DNA from: Mariprofundus micogutta
Lineage (GTDB): Bacteria; Pseudomonadota; Zetaproteobacteria; Mariprofundales; Mariprofundaceae
Direction: 5' to 3'
DNA: 50,498 nucleotides
Assembly (NCBI RefSeq): GCF_001895085.1
Contig: NZ_BDFD01000020.1
Coordinates: 1-50,498 of the forward strand
Part shown: positions 1 through 9,345 of the stretch, piece after piece
How the letters are laid out: each line of letters opens with the position of its first letter
Numbering within the stretch: position 1 is the stretch's first letter
The notes under the pieces: generated by a model
Database searches by the model: none
What the model saw: only the letters and a program-made list of their open reading frames with translations
Told to the model about the DNA's origin: nothing
Position numbers and translations under genes: made by a program

Positions 1-222
1 GTTCCTGACAGAAAGACTGAAATATCGGCAACTGTTTTGATCTTCCTTTCGTCCATCTGGATAAGCATCCCCATATGATGGACAGGACAACTACGTTTTC
101 AGACTCATTTCATATTGGAAAAGACTGTAAATTGACATTCGAACTCAAACCAGCTATGAGTTAGCTATAAAGATAGTTCTTCTTGAGCTGCGCCCATCCC
201 CTCCCTATTGTGGGTGTAGCTG
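1..222. other. Non-coding left edge, no gene recognised
   Basis: No convincing gene is visible here. The first frame stays open from the window edge to a stop near position 78, so the tail of an upstream gene cannot be excluded, but its 25 residues match nothing I recognise. The rest is A+T-rich up to about 180 and then turns C-rich just before the hairpin at 223-251. Confidence 0.4.
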
Positions 223-251
223 CGCCCCGACCAGTTCTGCTGGGCGGGGCG
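223..251. terminator. Strong GC hairpin, terminator-like
   Basis: The arms CGCCCCG and CGGGGCG are extended inwards by CCAG/CTGG with one unpaired base on each side, around the loop TTCTG. Only a short T-poor tail follows (TTCGGTTAT). It could end an upstream transcript or be a structured leader of the mrp gene that begins 111 bases later. The structure is certain; the function is inferred. Confidence 0.5.
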
Positions 252-362
252 TTCGGTTATACCCGGATTCGACAAAGCATTAGCCCCACAAGCCCTACAG
301 TTGACTAACTTCCCCAAGATCAAGACGATGCCGCCTCATAACACACGATTAACGAGGCCCCC

Positions 363-1436
363 ATGGTAGCTGAATCCGATATTCTTAATGCACTTTCTGT
401 CATCATCGATCCTGATTTCAAAAAGGATATTGTGTCACTGGGTTTTGTAAAAAATGTCGTTATTGATGGTAGCAGCGTGGCATTCACGATTGAGCTGACT
501 ACACCTGCCTGTCCGGTCAAAGAAGAATTCCGCCAGGCTGCAGATGCAGCTGTATCAGCACTTCCAGGCGTCGAAGCTGTTGATATTACCATGAGCTCAA
601 AAGTCACCGCCTCGCAGGGCAAACAGGCTATTCCGGGTGTGGCCAATATTATCGCCATAGCATCAGGTAAAGGTGGCGTTGGAAAATCAACGACTGCGGT
701 CAATCTCGCCGTCGCCATGGCCCAGACCGGTGCACGTGTAGGCCTGCTCGATGCCGATATTTATGGCCCATCAATTCCGCGCATGATGGGGCTTGCCGGT
801 TATAAACCGGAGATTGATCATCAGGCCAAGAGGATTTGCCCACTCGAAAATTATGGTGTGAAAACCATCTCTATCGGTTACCTGGTAGATGATGATCAAG
901 CCATGATCTGGAGAGGGCCGATGGTGGCCAGCGCACTCGGGCAACTACTTACCGACGTAAATTGGGGTGATCTGGATTACCTGTTTATTGATATGCCACC
1001 GGGTACGGGTGATGCACAACTGACACTAACTCAGAAGGTGCCGGTCACCGGTGCAGTGATGGTGACAACACCACAGGACATTGCCCTGCTCGATTGCCGC
1101 AAAGGCATCGATATGTTCAAGAAATCCAGTGTACATACGCTGGGCATCGTAGAGAACATGAGTCAATTCATCTGCCCGCATTGCGGTGAATCCAGCTCTA
1201 TTTTTGCTGAAGGTGGAGCAGAACGCCTCAGCCAGGAATACAAGACTGAAGTACTGGCTCATATCCCACTTGATATCTCTATCCGTGAAAAGGCTGATGA
1301 AGGCATACCGATTGTCGCAGCGGCTCCGGATTCAAAGCAAGCCAAAGGTTATCAGGCTCTGGCTGGAGAAGTCGCGCGCAAAATCAGCATTCAGAACAGT
1401 CGCAAAATTGATATTCCAATTATAGTTCAGGGCTAA
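363..1436 (+). CDS. apbC: Mrp/ApbC iron-sulfur cluster carrier ATPase
   Basis: This is a cytosolic P-loop ATPase that holds and transfers Fe-S clusters to apoproteins (Mrp/ApbC/NBP35 family). Residues 1-80 form the MIP18-like (DUF59) domain. The deviant Walker A motif GKGGVGKST follows at 102-110, and the cluster-ligating pair CPHC lies near residue 271. The length of 357 residues is normal for the bacterial family. The ATG at 363 has GAGG five bases upstream. The gene is transcribed alone and converges on the yqhA-like pair. Carrying a cluster chaperone fits an organism with aconitase and a radical SAM enzyme in the same window. Confidence 0.93.
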   Translation: MVAESDILNALSVIIDPDFKKDIVSLGFVKNVVIDGSSVAFTIELTTPACPVKEEFRQAADAAVSALPGVEAVDITMSSKVTASQGKQAIPGVANIIAIASGKGGVGKSTTAVNLAVAMAQTGARVGLLDADIYGPSIPRMMGLAGYKPEIDHQAKRICPLENYGVKTISIGYLVDDDQAMIWRGPMVASALGQLLTDVNWGDLDYLFIDMPPGTGDAQLTLTQKVPVTGAVMVTTPQDIALLDCRKGIDMFKKSSVHTLGIVENMSQFICPHCGESSSIFAEGGAERLSQEYKTEVLAHIPLDISIREKADEGIPIVAAAPDSKQAKGYQALAGEVARKISIQNSRKIDIPIIVQG

Positions 1437-1476
1437 ACTGACGGTGCGCAACCCGCACTATTCAACATGCAACAAT

Positions 1477-2076
1477 TCATGCAGGGCGGTCTTCAGGCCC
1501 GCCTTCCCGATCAGATGCCCTGGTTTTCCACTCACCCTTCTTGCGTGATGCTTTTTCTGTGAAAAACAACGTAGCGCCAATGAGCAAAACACCAACTGAG
1601 AAGGTCAACAGATCTTTGATGCCATCTATGTCCATACCGATGGCCATCTCAAAAAACTTTACGATCAGAACCATCATAATTACTTTACCCAAACGTGATT
1701 TTAGATCATCGAGACTATTAACTGACAACATATGTTCAGCAGATTCATCATTATTTTCATAGGCATGATCAATTTTACTGATATAAAGCTCATACATTCC
1801 CAAACCAAATATCATCAGCACAATGGCCAGCAGGAAAATATCAATCACCTTCACAACCATACCTACTGCTTCAGCGCGCATAACACCCCTAGCCATAGCG
1901 CTGTCTAGCTCATAATAATCTAACAACAGTTGCACCGCATAAAAAGTATCAACAGCAGAAATATAAAACATGACCAGCGCAGCTAGAATGCTGCATACCA
2001 CTGCAAGCAGGACCGCCCAACGAGTTTTCCACAAAGCACGCTCGAAACCTTGTCCAATTACCGATTTATCTTGCAT
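1477..2076 (-). CDS. YqhA (UPF0114) family membrane protein, copy 1
   Basis: This is an integral inner-membrane protein of the YqhA/UPF0114 family, whose function is unknown. Four hydrophobic segments are visible, near residues 15-40, 65-90, 130-148 and 155-175. The family-typical stretch GKVIMMVLIVKFFEMAIGMD lies between segments three and four. The ATG at 2076 is preferred over an in-frame TTG at 2088, because GAGAGGG sits a few bases before the ATG and would lie inside the protein otherwise. The C-terminal tail is charged and rich in Glu/Arg/Gly. It lies 80 bases downstream of a clear paralogue in the same orientation, so the two arose by tandem duplication and are probably co-transcribed. 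Confidence 0.85.
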   Translation of the reverse strand: MQDKSVIGQGFERALWKTRWAVLLAVVCSILAALVMFYISAVDTFYAVQLLLDYYELDSAMARGVMRAEAVGMVVKVIDIFLLAIVLMIFGLGMYELYISKIDHAYENNDESAEHMLSVNSLDDLKSRLGKVIMMVLIVKFFEMAIGMDIDGIKDLLTFSVGVLLIGATLFFTEKASRKKGEWKTRASDREGGPEDRPA

Positions 2077-2156
2077 ATTCCCTCTCAAACTCTAGCAAGC
2101 ACTTTTGGAAAGTGCGCCAGTTACTTATGAATTTCCATTCAGCAAAACTCAATGCT

Positions 2157-2723
2157 TCACGAACGTCTTTTTACCCCGCTTCGTGTCGCCATCTCAGTAA
2201 ATATTAATGCCCCAGCACTCATCAACACACCGCCAGCAAACATAAGTAAGCTCATCGTATCATCAACTTCCATGCCTATGGCCATTTCGAAAAACTTTAC
2301 GATCAATATCATCATAATCACCTTGCCAAGGCGGGATTTCAAATCATCCAGACTGGAGATTGAAAGCAGATGATCAGAAGCCTCATCACCATCTTCATAA
2401 GCATGGTCAATTTTACTGATGTAGAGTTCATAGAGACCTAGGCCAAAAATCATCAACACAACTGCCAGCAGAAAAATGTCAATAATTTCAACAACCTGAG
2501 CGACGGCTTCTGCTCTAACTTCTCCCCGTTCGACATGGTCCAGCACACCAGCATAAGAAACTAGATGTTCTATCGTATAAAATGTATCAACTGCAGCAAT
2601 GTAAAACATAAGCAAAGATGCAATAATACTACTGATAACCGCCACCAGAACAGACCAGCGGGTTTGCCACAAGCTATTTTCAAACACTGCCTCAAGAACT
2701 GAACGATCTTCAGATTTTTTCAC
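2157..2723 (-). CDS. YqhA (UPF0114) family membrane protein, copy 2
   Basis: This 188-residue paralogue of the downstream gene shares its hydrophobic pattern. The block around YELYISKIDHAYE and the conserved SSLDDLKSRLGKVIMM stretch are almost identical in both. The start is GTG at 2723, with GGAGG nine bases upstream. It is the promoter-proximal member of the pair, since about 300 bases of non-coding DNA precede it. The proteins differ mainly in the periplasm-facing loop after the first helix and at the C-terminus, which suggests hetero-oligomers or specialised copies rather than a very recent duplication. Family function is unknown. Confidence 0.85.
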   Translation of the reverse strand: MKKSEDRSVLEAVFENSLWQTRWSVLVAVISSIIASLLMFYIAAVDTFYTIEHLVSYAGVLDHVERGEVRAEAVAQVVEIIDIFLLAVVLMIFGLGLYELYISKIDHAYEDGDEASDHLLSISSLDDLKSRLGKVIMMILIVKFFEMAIGMEVDDTMSLLMFAGGVLMSAGALIFTEMATRSGVKRRS

Positions 2724-3024
2724 GGTTTTATTCCTCCAATATCAGGGAAAGCAGGTTCAAACTGGGTATCAACCTTTATCAAAAGGCCTACAGCCAAACT
2801 ACCTTTTAGACTAAATAATGTTATAGATATTTCCTGCCTAACCACGAATACAAATATCTTATCGGAGAAAGCAAGAGCAACTTGAGTGCCATAAATGCTT
2901 GATTTGCCACAAACCTAACCATTCATAAATTAAGGTTACTTTCTTGGTTCGCGTATTCATATCGATTGTTTGCCCTTTTATGCATAAGCACTAGGTTTCC
3001 GCTCCCGATATATGGAGGATATTC
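2724..3024. other. Divergent intergenic region, yqhA-like pair / dsrE
   Basis: These 301 bases separate two divergent transcription units, so both promoters should lie here. The only sites I can support are the GGAGG at 2732-2736 (minus strand, for yqhA copy 2) and the GGAGG six bases before the dsrE start. No good paired -35/-10 boxes, repeat or RNA gene stood out. Confidence 0.4.
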
Positions 3025-3513
3025 ATGAATATACCCGCAAACAAAAAGAAAGTTTCCATCGTCTGCTTCTCCGGCGATTTCGATAAAATCATCGCCGCAT
3101 TTACCATTGCTACGGGTGCTGCCGCCACTAATCGTGAAGTGACCATGTTTTTCACATTCTGGGGTCTGAATGCCCTGAAGAAAAACAAAGGGCGTGCCGC
3201 CACGGGCAATAGCATCATGGCCAAGGCATTCAATTTCCTCATGGGCGGGCTGAATAACCTGCCACTTTCTCGCCTGAACTTTTTTGGCATTAGCCCCAAA
3301 CTTATGGGCGGCATGATGAAAAAGCACAATGTCGCCTCGCTTCCCGAACTGGTTGAAGCAGCACATGCGCTGGGTATTCGCATTGTCGCCTGTGAAATGG
3401 CCATGCACATACTGGAAGTTAGCAAAAGCGACATGATTGAAGAGGTGCAGGATGTGGCAGGTGTCGCAACGTTCCTCAATGAGTCTGAAGACGCACACAT
3501 CATCTTTATTTAA
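3025..3513 (+). CDS. DsrE/DsrF/DrsH-like sulfur-relay family protein
   Basis: The 162-residue protein has the peroxiredoxin-like DsrE fold pattern: KVSIVCFSGDFDKIIAAF at the N-terminus, then TMFFTFWGL, and a C-terminal stretch with LGIRIVACEMAMHILEV. Cys at 'VACEM' is the usual acceptor position of DsrE/DrsH proteins. Such proteins bind persulfide and pass it on with TusA-type partners in the cytoplasm. It begins with ATG behind GGAGG. A TusA-like gene follows after 15 bases, which strengthens the sulfur-relay assignment. There are no dsrAB or hdr genes in the window, so the final sulfur acceptor is unknown. Confidence 0.85.
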   Translation: MNIPANKKKVSIVCFSGDFDKIIAAFTIATGAAATNREVTMFFTFWGLNALKKNKGRAATGNSIMAKAFNFLMGGLNNLPLSRLNFFGISPKLMGGMMKKHNVASLPELVEAAHALGIRIVACEMAMHILEVSKSDMIEEVQDVAGVATFLNESEDAHIIFI

Positions 3514-3528
3514 TCAAGGACGACTGAT

Positions 3529-3753
3529 ATGAAACATTTTCTCGATATTACACGCGAAACCTGCCCGATGACCTTTGTAAAGGTGAAGTTAAAACTGGCA
3601 CAGATCAATGAAGGTGAACTGCTCGAAGTACTCCTGAATGAAGGGGAACCTCTGCAAAATGTGCCTCGTTCTTGTGAAGAGCAGGGTTTTAAAGTGATAT
3701 CCAATGAACCAACTGATGAAGCCGGCAAACACATGCTGGTGATTGAGAAGTGA
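3529..3753 (+). CDS. TusA/SirA-like sulfur carrier protein
   Basis: This is a 74-residue TusA-fold protein with the family CPxx signature. Here it reads ETCPMTFVKVKLKL, with the persulfide-carrying Cys near residue 12. The length is typical of TusA, YedF and YeeD. The usual proline pair is CPM rather than CPEP, closer to the YeeD/YedF side of the family than to E. coli TusA. It sits directly behind the DsrE-like gene and its stop overlaps the GTG of the following methyltransferase (GTGA). All three are therefore probably one translationally coupled unit. I infer persulfide transfer between this protein and DsrE. Confidence 0.87.
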   Translation: MKHFLDITRETCPMTFVKVKLKLAQINEGELLEVLLNEGEPLQNVPRSCEEQGFKVISNEPTDEAGKHMLVIEK

Positions 3754-4319
3754 CTGATCGCGCATTCTGGGAAGCCAAGTACGAGAACAAGGAAACCGGC
3801 TGGGACCGTGGTGGTTTCAGCCCGGCCCTTTCAACATGGTTGGAAACGCTAGAGCCTTGCCGCATTCTGGTGCCAGGCTGTGGGCGTGGCCATGAAGTCA
3901 TTGAACTTGCTCGTCGCGGTTTTGATGTCGTTGCGGTTGATGTCGCAACACCGGCAATCAATCACATGCAAGCCATGCTGGAAAAAGAAAAACTCAGTGC
4001 CACACTCATTCACGCTGATCTATTTGAGCTTGAACTGGAACCGTTTGATGCCATCTATGAGCAAACATGCCTCTGTGCTCTGCAACCCACACAATGGGAA
4101 AAGTACGAGCAATGGTTACATACTCAGCTGAAACCCGGTGGTCAGCTGTTGGCCCTGTTCATGCAGACAGGTGCCGAAGGCGGCCCGCCATTCCACTGTG
4201 ATTTATCAACCATGAAACCGCTATTCGATGTTTCCCGCTGGCAGTGGCCGGACAATAATGAGACAGTGGTTCACCCATCAGGCCGTCACGAGTTGGCTCA
4301 CCTGCTTATTCGGATTTAA
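3750..4319 (+). CDS. TPMT-type SAM-dependent methyltransferase
   Basis: This class I methyltransferase resembles the thiopurine/tellurite/thiol S-methyltransferase family. It has FWEAKYENKETGWDRG at the N-terminus (the usual WxxRWxxxxxGWd entry), SAM motif I ILVPGCGRGHEV near residues 40-51, and motif II with DVVAVDVA. 'YEQTCLCAL' near residue 110 matches the family's 'xDRtfLcAi' stretch. It starts with GTG inside the TusA stop codon and ends four bases into the convergent HIT gene. Coupling to a persulfide carrier suggests a thiol or selenium/tellurium-type acceptor, which is inference only. Confidence 0.85.
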   Translation: MTDRAFWEAKYENKETGWDRGGFSPALSTWLETLEPCRILVPGCGRGHEVIELARRGFDVVAVDVATPAINHMQAMLEKEKLSATLIHADLFELELEPFDAIYEQTCLCALQPTQWEKYEQWLHTQLKPGGQLLALFMQTGAEGGPPFHCDLSTMKPLFDVSRWQWPDNNETVVHPSGRHELAHLLIRI

Positions 4320-4723
4320 TTCTTTAAAGCCAGCTGTTGTCGAAGCACCGTCATCATCTCATTTGCCTTGGCACTATCATATGACTTTGCTGGAAATTCA
4401 CCCCAGACAGGTGCTGGCCAGGCGGGGTCGGACTTGTAACGCACGATGTGGTGGATATGCAGTTGTGGAACCATATTGCCGAGAGCTGCGATATTGATTT
4501 TGTCGGCGTTGAACTCTTTTTCGATACAACTTGCCAGCATAGATGACTCACGCATCAACTGCTGCTGATCAGCTTCAGATAGCTGATGGATTTCAGTGAT
4601 GCCTTCGCGCTGCGGAACCAGAATAAACCATGGGTAATTGGAGTCGTTCAACAGCAACAGTGTACAGAGTTTGAACTGACCAACGATAAAACAGTCTTTT
4701 TCCAGTTGGGGATGCAGGATCAT
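4316..4723 (-). CDS. HIT family nucleotide-binding protein
   Basis: This 135-residue histidine-triad protein has the signature [10 protein letters not shown] near residues 87-96, a slight variant of HxHxHxx. HIT proteins hydrolyse or transfer nucleotidyl groups from dinucleotides and aminoacyl-AMPs. The start ATG at 4723 has AAGGAG nine bases upstream and overlaps the stop of the yaiI-like gene. It is the last gene of the long minus-strand operon that starts with mutS. The third histidine of the canonical triad position should be checked because the spacing is H-I-H-H-I-V. Substrate is unknown. Confidence 0.85.
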   Translation of the reverse strand: MILHPQLEKDCFIVGQFKLCTLLLLNDSNYPWFILVPQREGITEIHQLSEADQQQLMRESSMLASCIEKEFNADKINIAALGNMVPQLHIHHIVRYKSDPAWPAPVWGEFPAKSYDSAKANEMMTVLRQQLALKN

Positions 4724-5181
4724 GATTGTTGCTCCTTGAAATGTTTCGTCAGAAACCTGTCCAACTGATTGGCAAATTTCATACGGTCTGCCTGATTAAA
4801 TGCCGGAGGACCTCCGGTTACCACACCTGCACCCCGCATTTCATCCATCATGTTGCGAACACTCAAAGCCCTGCGCACATTATCCGATGTATAGAGTTCA
4901 CCCCTCGGATTCAGGGCAAAGCCACCTTTTTCAATCATGCCAGCGGCAAGCGGAATATCAGCGGTAATGGCCAGATCTCCCGGTTCAGCGTGATCGACGA
5001 TATAGGCATCTGCCACATCAGCTCCGGCGGCCACTTGAATGGCGTTGATATATTCCGATCTGGGATGCTGAATTTTCATATTGGCAACCAGCGTCAATGG
5101 CATGCGGGTACGCTCTGCCGCACGAAAAAGAATTTCCTTGATCACTTTCGGACAGGCATCCGCATCAACCCAGATACGCAT
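4720..5181 (-). CDS. YaiI/YqxD (UPF0178) family protein
   Basis: This protein of about 153 residues begins [20 protein letters not shown], the hallmark N-terminus of UPF0178. The DADACP motif resembles PIN/NYN-type nuclease acidic centres, but no activity is established for the family that I can name. Further conserved stretches are [23 protein letters not shown] and [13 protein letters not shown] chose ATG 5181; a GTG one codon upstream is equally possible, and both overlap the stop of the murU-like gene. The C-terminus overlaps the HIT gene by four bases. It is a member of the coupled mutS-to-HIT operon. Confidence 0.85.
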   Translation of the reverse strand: MRIWVDADACPKVIKEILFRAAERTRMPLTLVANMKIQHPRSEYINAIQVAAGADVADAYIVDHAEPGDLAITADIPLAAGMIEKGGFALNPRGELYTSDNVRRALSVRNMMDEMRGAGVVTGGPPAFNQADRMKFANQLDRFLTKHFKEQQS

Positions 5182-5870
5182 CACAAAACACTCATAAAAC
5201 GATTCGCCCGCATCAGATCACGCGGCCGACCAATATCAAACCACTGACCACGACAAACCAGCCCTGCACAACGTTTTTCAGTGATCAGTTCACGCATTGG
5301 CTGGGTTAAAGAAAAGATGTCACCAACCTTGTACTTTTCAAATCCAGCTTCATGCCAGACCGAGACACCTGAAAAGGTGAACTTCTCATCTCCATCCGCC
5401 ATAACGTATCCCTGTTTCAATGCGAAATCTCCATGCAGATGATGTGAGGGATTGGGAACCAGGCCAATGGAAACCCCTGCATCAGGCAACACTGCTGCCA
5501 GCTGTTGAACATTGATATCAGATAAGACATCCGCATTGCAGATGGCAAACGGACCGTCACCGGGCAACAGTTCCAATGCTTTTTTTACCCCGCCACCGGA
5601 ATCGAGCAGATGCTCTTCATCACTGATCATCAGACGACAACCGAATTTTGAGCCGTCGCCTAGAAAGTGCTTCATCTGATCGGCATGATGAAAGGTATTC
5701 ACAGCGATATCCTGCACGCCCTGTGCCACAAGCCTGCGAATCACATGGGTGATAACCGGCTCACCTGCCACCAGCATCAATGCCTTGGGACGATGATTCG
5801 TCAGCCATTTCAGACGGGTTCCAAGTCCGGCTGCCAACACAACTGCCCTGTCCACATGTTGTGTCATCAT
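5181..5870 (-). CDS. murU: Sugar-phosphate nucleotidyltransferase, MurU-like
   Basis: This 229-residue nucleotidyltransferase has the GT-A motif [20 protein letters not shown] at the N-terminus, including the KAL following the signature. The metal-binding ICNADVL stretch lies near residue 110 and the C-terminal [10 protein letters not shown] is present. The best match is MurU, which makes UDP-MurNAc from MurNAc-1-phosphate in cell-wall recycling. A mannose-1-phosphate guanylyltransferase-like role is the alternative. The usual partner kinase AmgK is not next to it, so the MurU call rests on sequence alone. The ATG at 5870 overlaps the patatin stop, and the next gene overlaps its own stop. Confidence 0.72.
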   Translation of the reverse strand: MMTQHVDRAVVLAAGLGTRLKWLTNHRPKALMLVAGEPVITHVIRRLVAQGVQDIAVNTFHHADQMKHFLGDGSKFGCRLMISDEEHLLDSGGGVKKALELLPGDGPFAICNADVLSDINVQQLAAVLPDAGVSIGLVPNPSHHLHGDFALKQGYVMADGDEKFTFSGVSVWHEAGFEKYKVGDIFSLTQPMRELITEKRCAGLVCRGQWFDIGRPRDLMRANRFMSVL

Positions 5871-6787
5871 GCTGCCAGTTTTTCGATGAGTTCAGGCATC
5901 TTTTCATAAGCAGCTTGCCGACCCCGATCAATTTCCTGTTCCGGATTACTGAAATCATTCCACTGGGTAAATCCTACCAGAGGTTCAATCATCACATCCG
6001 CATGTTGACGATTGGTCTTGCGCAGATGATAAGACTTCACCTGTGTCGTCCAGTCCAGCATGCCATAAACATTGCCCGGCTCGATATCACTACCCGGCCT
6101 TGAACCCACATTCACTCCAACTACCAGCTGATCAGAGCGTGCAATCATCTGCGCCTCGATCACCGGCAGATCTGAAGCCACACCACCATCAACATACTTT
6201 TTTCCGCCAACACTAACCGGATCAAAAATTCCGGGAATAGCCATACTTGCTGCAATAGCACAGGGCAGTTTTACATGTGAATCGGCTGAAAACAGATGAC
6301 AATCACCACGAGGGAACTCCACTGCTGTCGTATACAAAGGGATTTTGGCATCGCTGAATGATTCGCCGCCACAAAATGAGTATGCAATATCAATCAAGGC
6401 ATCGGTATCACCAATTGCACGATCAGTTGCTGCCCGGGTTAACATCATGGTCTGCTTGGCTGCTGAAGCCAGTCGGTCCAGCCAACCGGATTCCTCATCC
6501 GCTCGCCCATCCATATCCGGCAGTGATAATCTGGAAAAAGACTCATGCGCCATAATATCCATGGCGCGCTCGGTAACCTGCCTGGCGTCAGGATTGATTG
6601 CATACATTGCCCCGAACAGTGAGCCGATACTGCAGCCTATGATCGCGTCAGGCTTAAGATGATGTTCATCAAGCACTTCTAACACGCCGAGATGTGCAAG
6701 ACCGCGCCCGCCACCTCCACCAAGTGCAAGCACAAAACCGTGCTTCTTTTTCCGACGGGCAGAAAACATGCGCTCAAGCAGTGTCAT
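5867..6787 (-). CDS. Patatin-like phospholipase, RssA-type
   Basis: This is a 306-residue patatin hydrolase. It has the oxyanion stretch LALGGGGGRGLAHLGVLEVL at 19-38, the nucleophile elbow GCSIGS (GxSxG) around residue 55, and the catalytic aspartate in YVDGGVASDLPV near residue 200. This Ser-Asp dyad family cleaves acyl esters of phospholipids. No signal peptide is present, so it should act at the cytosolic membrane face. Both ends overlap neighbours by four bases (glnD upstream, murU-like downstream), indicating translational coupling. The substrate is unknown. Confidence 0.88.
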   Translation of the reverse strand: MTLLERMFSARRKKKHGFVLALGGGGGRGLAHLGVLEVLDEHHLKPDAIIGCSIGSLFGAMYAINPDARQVTERAMDIMAHESFSRLSLPDMDGRADEESGWLDRLASAAKQTMMLTRAATDRAIGDTDALIDIAYSFCGGESFSDAKIPLYTTAVEFPRGDCHLFSADSHVKLPCAIAASMAIPGIFDPVSVGGKKYVDGGVASDLPVIEAQMIARSDQLVVGVNVGSRPGSDIEPGNVYGMLDWTTQVKSYHLRKTNRQHADVMIEPLVGFTQWNDFSNPEQEIDRGRQAAYEKMPELIEKLAA

Positions 6788-9345
6788 TCATTTTCCGGTA
6801 ATGCAGCCACATCAGACAATTTATCACATAACACCTCTATCTGTGCAGTCGTCAATGGCCCTGAATCCTTACCTGCAACAAAAAAGACATCTACAGCTCG
6901 TTCACCAAAGGTTGAGACCGAAGCACCGTGCAGTGCATAACCTTCTTTGGCAATGGCATCGGCAAGCCTTGCCAGCAGGCGCGGCTGATCGGCAGTAGAC
7001 ACCTCTATAGCTGTTTCACGGAATGTCGCTTTGGGTAGTTCCCGCACACGCACGGGCACATTTCGCATCAATACATTCACCTTGAATGATTTATCAAACA
7101 GCAAGGCAGGCAACTGTTCTGTTGCCAGTAGTTTTTCTACCCGGGTCTGCAAACGCTCCAGATCGGAAGCGATATTAAAAGGCGTTCCATCAGAGCCCTG
7201 CAGATGGAACACATCAAGCACCCTGCCATCTTGCAACGCATAGGCCTGAGCATTGAGAATACTGGCGTGCCCTGATGTTAAAGTAGCAGCAAGCGCTGCA
7301 AACAGACCCTGTCGAGGGTGAGCAACCACGTAAAACAGTGTTTCCGAACGGTCATTATCAACCCAGAATTTCACTTCATTGCCATCGCTTTTTTTAAGCA
7401 TTGGCACAATATCCATCATCTGGCGCGGAGGAAAATGCATGACGCATTGCCTGGACATCAAACCCAGAGTGCCTCGCAACCCAGCCTCATCACCCTCAAG
7501 CCCTGCAAGTACAGCCTGCACACGGGTTTGATAAAGGCGTTCGGACGTCTCACTAATGCTCTCATCATTGAGGAAATACTGCTCGGTTAAGCGATATAAT
7601 TCGGCAAGCAGGGAGCCTTTCCAGTCATTCCAGACATTGGGGCCAACCGCTGCAATATCAGCCACCGTCAACAATAGCAGATACTGTAAGCGTTGCTGAC
7701 TACCTACACGTTCAGCAAAAGCCCGGATCACTTCCGGATCAGTTAGATCAAAACGCTGACTTTTGACCGCCATCAGCAGATGCTCTTTCACCAGCCACGA
7801 AACCAGATCTGTAGCATCAGCATCCATGCCGATTCGCCCACAAAACTCTCTGGCCATCACCGCTCCGACATCCGAGTGATCACCCGGCAGCCCCTTGGCG
7901 ATATCGTGGAAAATAAGAGCGATATATAGCAATTCGGGTCGATTAAGTTTATAGCAAACATCCTGCGCCAGCGGCAATCGGGCTTTGCGCTCCCGATGCC
8001 AGAAATTACGAGCCTCACCCACCGCCCGGATCGTGTGTTCATCCACGGTAAAAGCGTGATACTGATTAAATTGTCCCAGCCCTACGACATCACGAAACTC
8101 GGGAATAAAACGACCCAAAATGCCGGTATTATTCATCTCCGTCAGTGCCCAGTGTACATTGCGTTTGGAACGTAAAATCTGCAAAAAAATTCGCTGAGCG
8201 ACAGGATTCATCCTGAACGCATCATCAATCAGCAGCACATCAGCTCGAACCTGTCTAAGCGCCCGGCTGGAGAGATGACGCTGCCCTTTCTGGGCTTCAA
8301 GAAAAATACGTAGCAAACGAAGCGGATCTTCCCTGAATACTTGCTCGTCTTTGATACCCAGGCGTTTGCCTTCCAACGTAAAACCATCTCCAATATTTCG
8401 TGTGAAAGAGAACAGTTTTGGATTCAGTTGTTCCTGAAAATGCATAAACAGCATCCCGGACACACGAGCGATTCGACCGACATGTCTAAAGTAATCTTTC
8501 ATAAAGGCATCTACTGCCGGCCTGTGTGATACAGCCCGGTAACCCATTTTTTCTGCCAACAAAGCCTGCTGCTCAAAACCCAGACGATCAGAGGCCCGTT
8601 TCACCTCCAGGTGCAAGCCGGTACGACAGCGCCAGAGAAAGTCCTGCGCACTTAACAGATTGTCTCGCTCTTTCCCGGAAATCGCACCAGCGGAAACCAG
8701 ACCGTCAATATCATCGTTGCCATACCAGACTTTGGCCATCCAGAATACAGCCTGTACATCACGCAAGCCCCCTTTGCCCTCTTTGATGTCCGGCTCCATC
8801 CAGAAGGCCGTTCCATCAGTACGCCCATGGCGGGTTTCCACTTCCAGAAGCTTGGCCTCTACAAATGCCTTGCGCTGTTTTTTAAAGAAGCTGTCGAGCA
8901 TAGTCTGCAACTGCCCATAAAGTTCACCGGAACCAAACAGTAGCCGGGACTCCGTGGCCGCAGTGGCACTGGACCAGTCTTCGTTCACATGCTCAATCGA
9001 TTCATTAACTGTACGTACAGCATGACCGATCTTGGCTCCCATATCCCAGAGTGACAACAGGAATGCCTGAAGCTCTTCCTCAACTTTTGTCGGACATTTT
9101 TCCGGCATAAGAAACCAGATATCCCAGTCTGAATGGGGAGAGAGTTCACCGCGACCTGAACCACCGACGGTAACCAGATCCACGCATTCAACTGCAGATG
9201 GTGCCTTCTCTTTCCAGAGCTCAATGAGCAATGTATTGACCTGCTGCCACATCATTCTGCTGAGTTCAGAGCCGCTTTTTCCGGCTGCAAAGGCCACCCC
9301 TACCTGATCATAGATCTCCTGCAGCTTTTGCTTGTTTGTCATCAC
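6784..9345 (-). CDS. glnD: Bifunctional PII uridylyltransferase/uridylyl-removing enzyme
   Basis: GlnD senses glutamine and uridylylates or deuridylylates PII proteins, controlling nitrogen assimilation. Of 853 residues, the nucleotidyltransferase motif GGSGRGELSPHSDWD lies at 61-75 and the HD domain with HDIAKGLPGDHSD near 478. Two C-terminal ACT domains follow, around 690-760 and 785-850. The GTG at 9345 overlaps the TAG stop of the lipoprotein, and an ATG one codon later is also possible. The length fits the proteobacterial family. No glnB or glnK is in the window. It is embedded between mutS-lipoprotein and patatin in a fully overlapping operon. Confidence 0.96.
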   Translation of the reverse strand: MMTNKQKLQEIYDQVGVAFAAGKSGSELSRMMWQQVNTLLIELWKEKAPSAVECVDLVTVGGSGRGELSPHSDWDIWFLMPEKCPTKVEEELQAFLLSLWDMGAKIGHAVRTVNESIEHVNEDWSSATAATESRLLFGSGELYGQLQTMLDSFFKKQRKAFVEAKLLEVETRHGRTDGTAFWMEPDIKEGKGGLRDVQAVFWMAKVWYGNDDIDGLVSAGAISGKERDNLLSAQDFLWRCRTGLHLEVKRASDRLGFEQQALLAEKMGYRAVSHRPAVDAFMKDYFRHVGRIARVSGMLFMHFQEQLNPKLFSFTRNIGDGFTLEGKRLGIKDEQVFREDPLRLLRIFLEAQKGQRHLSSRALRQVRADVLLIDDAFRMNPVAQRIFLQILRSKRNVHWALTEMNNTGILGRFIPEFRDVVGLGQFNQYHAFTVDEHTIRAVGEARNFWHRERKARLPLAQDVCYKLNRPELLYIALIFHDIAKGLPGDHSDVGAVMAREFCGRIGMDADATDLVSWLVKEHLLMAVKSQRFDLTDPEVIRAFAERVGSQQRLQYLLLLTVADIAAVGPNVWNDWKGSLLAELYRLTEQYFLNDESISETSERLYQTRVQAVLAGLEGDEAGLRGTLGLMSRQCVMHFPPRQMMDIVPMLKKSDGNEVKFWVDNDRSETLFYVVAHPRQGLFAALAATLTSGHASILNAQAYALQDGRVLDVFHLQGSDGTPFNIASDLERLQTRVEKLLATEQLPALLFDKSFKVNVLMRNVPVRVRELPKATFRETAIEVSTADQPRLLARLADAIAKEGYALHGASVSTFGERAVDVFFVAGKDSGPLTTAQIEVLCDKLSDVAALPENE

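Noticed and set aside
2923-3498. Minus-strand frames opposite the DsrE-like gene
   Set aside because: They are shadows of a conserved plus-strand gene with a good ribosome site and a TusA partner.
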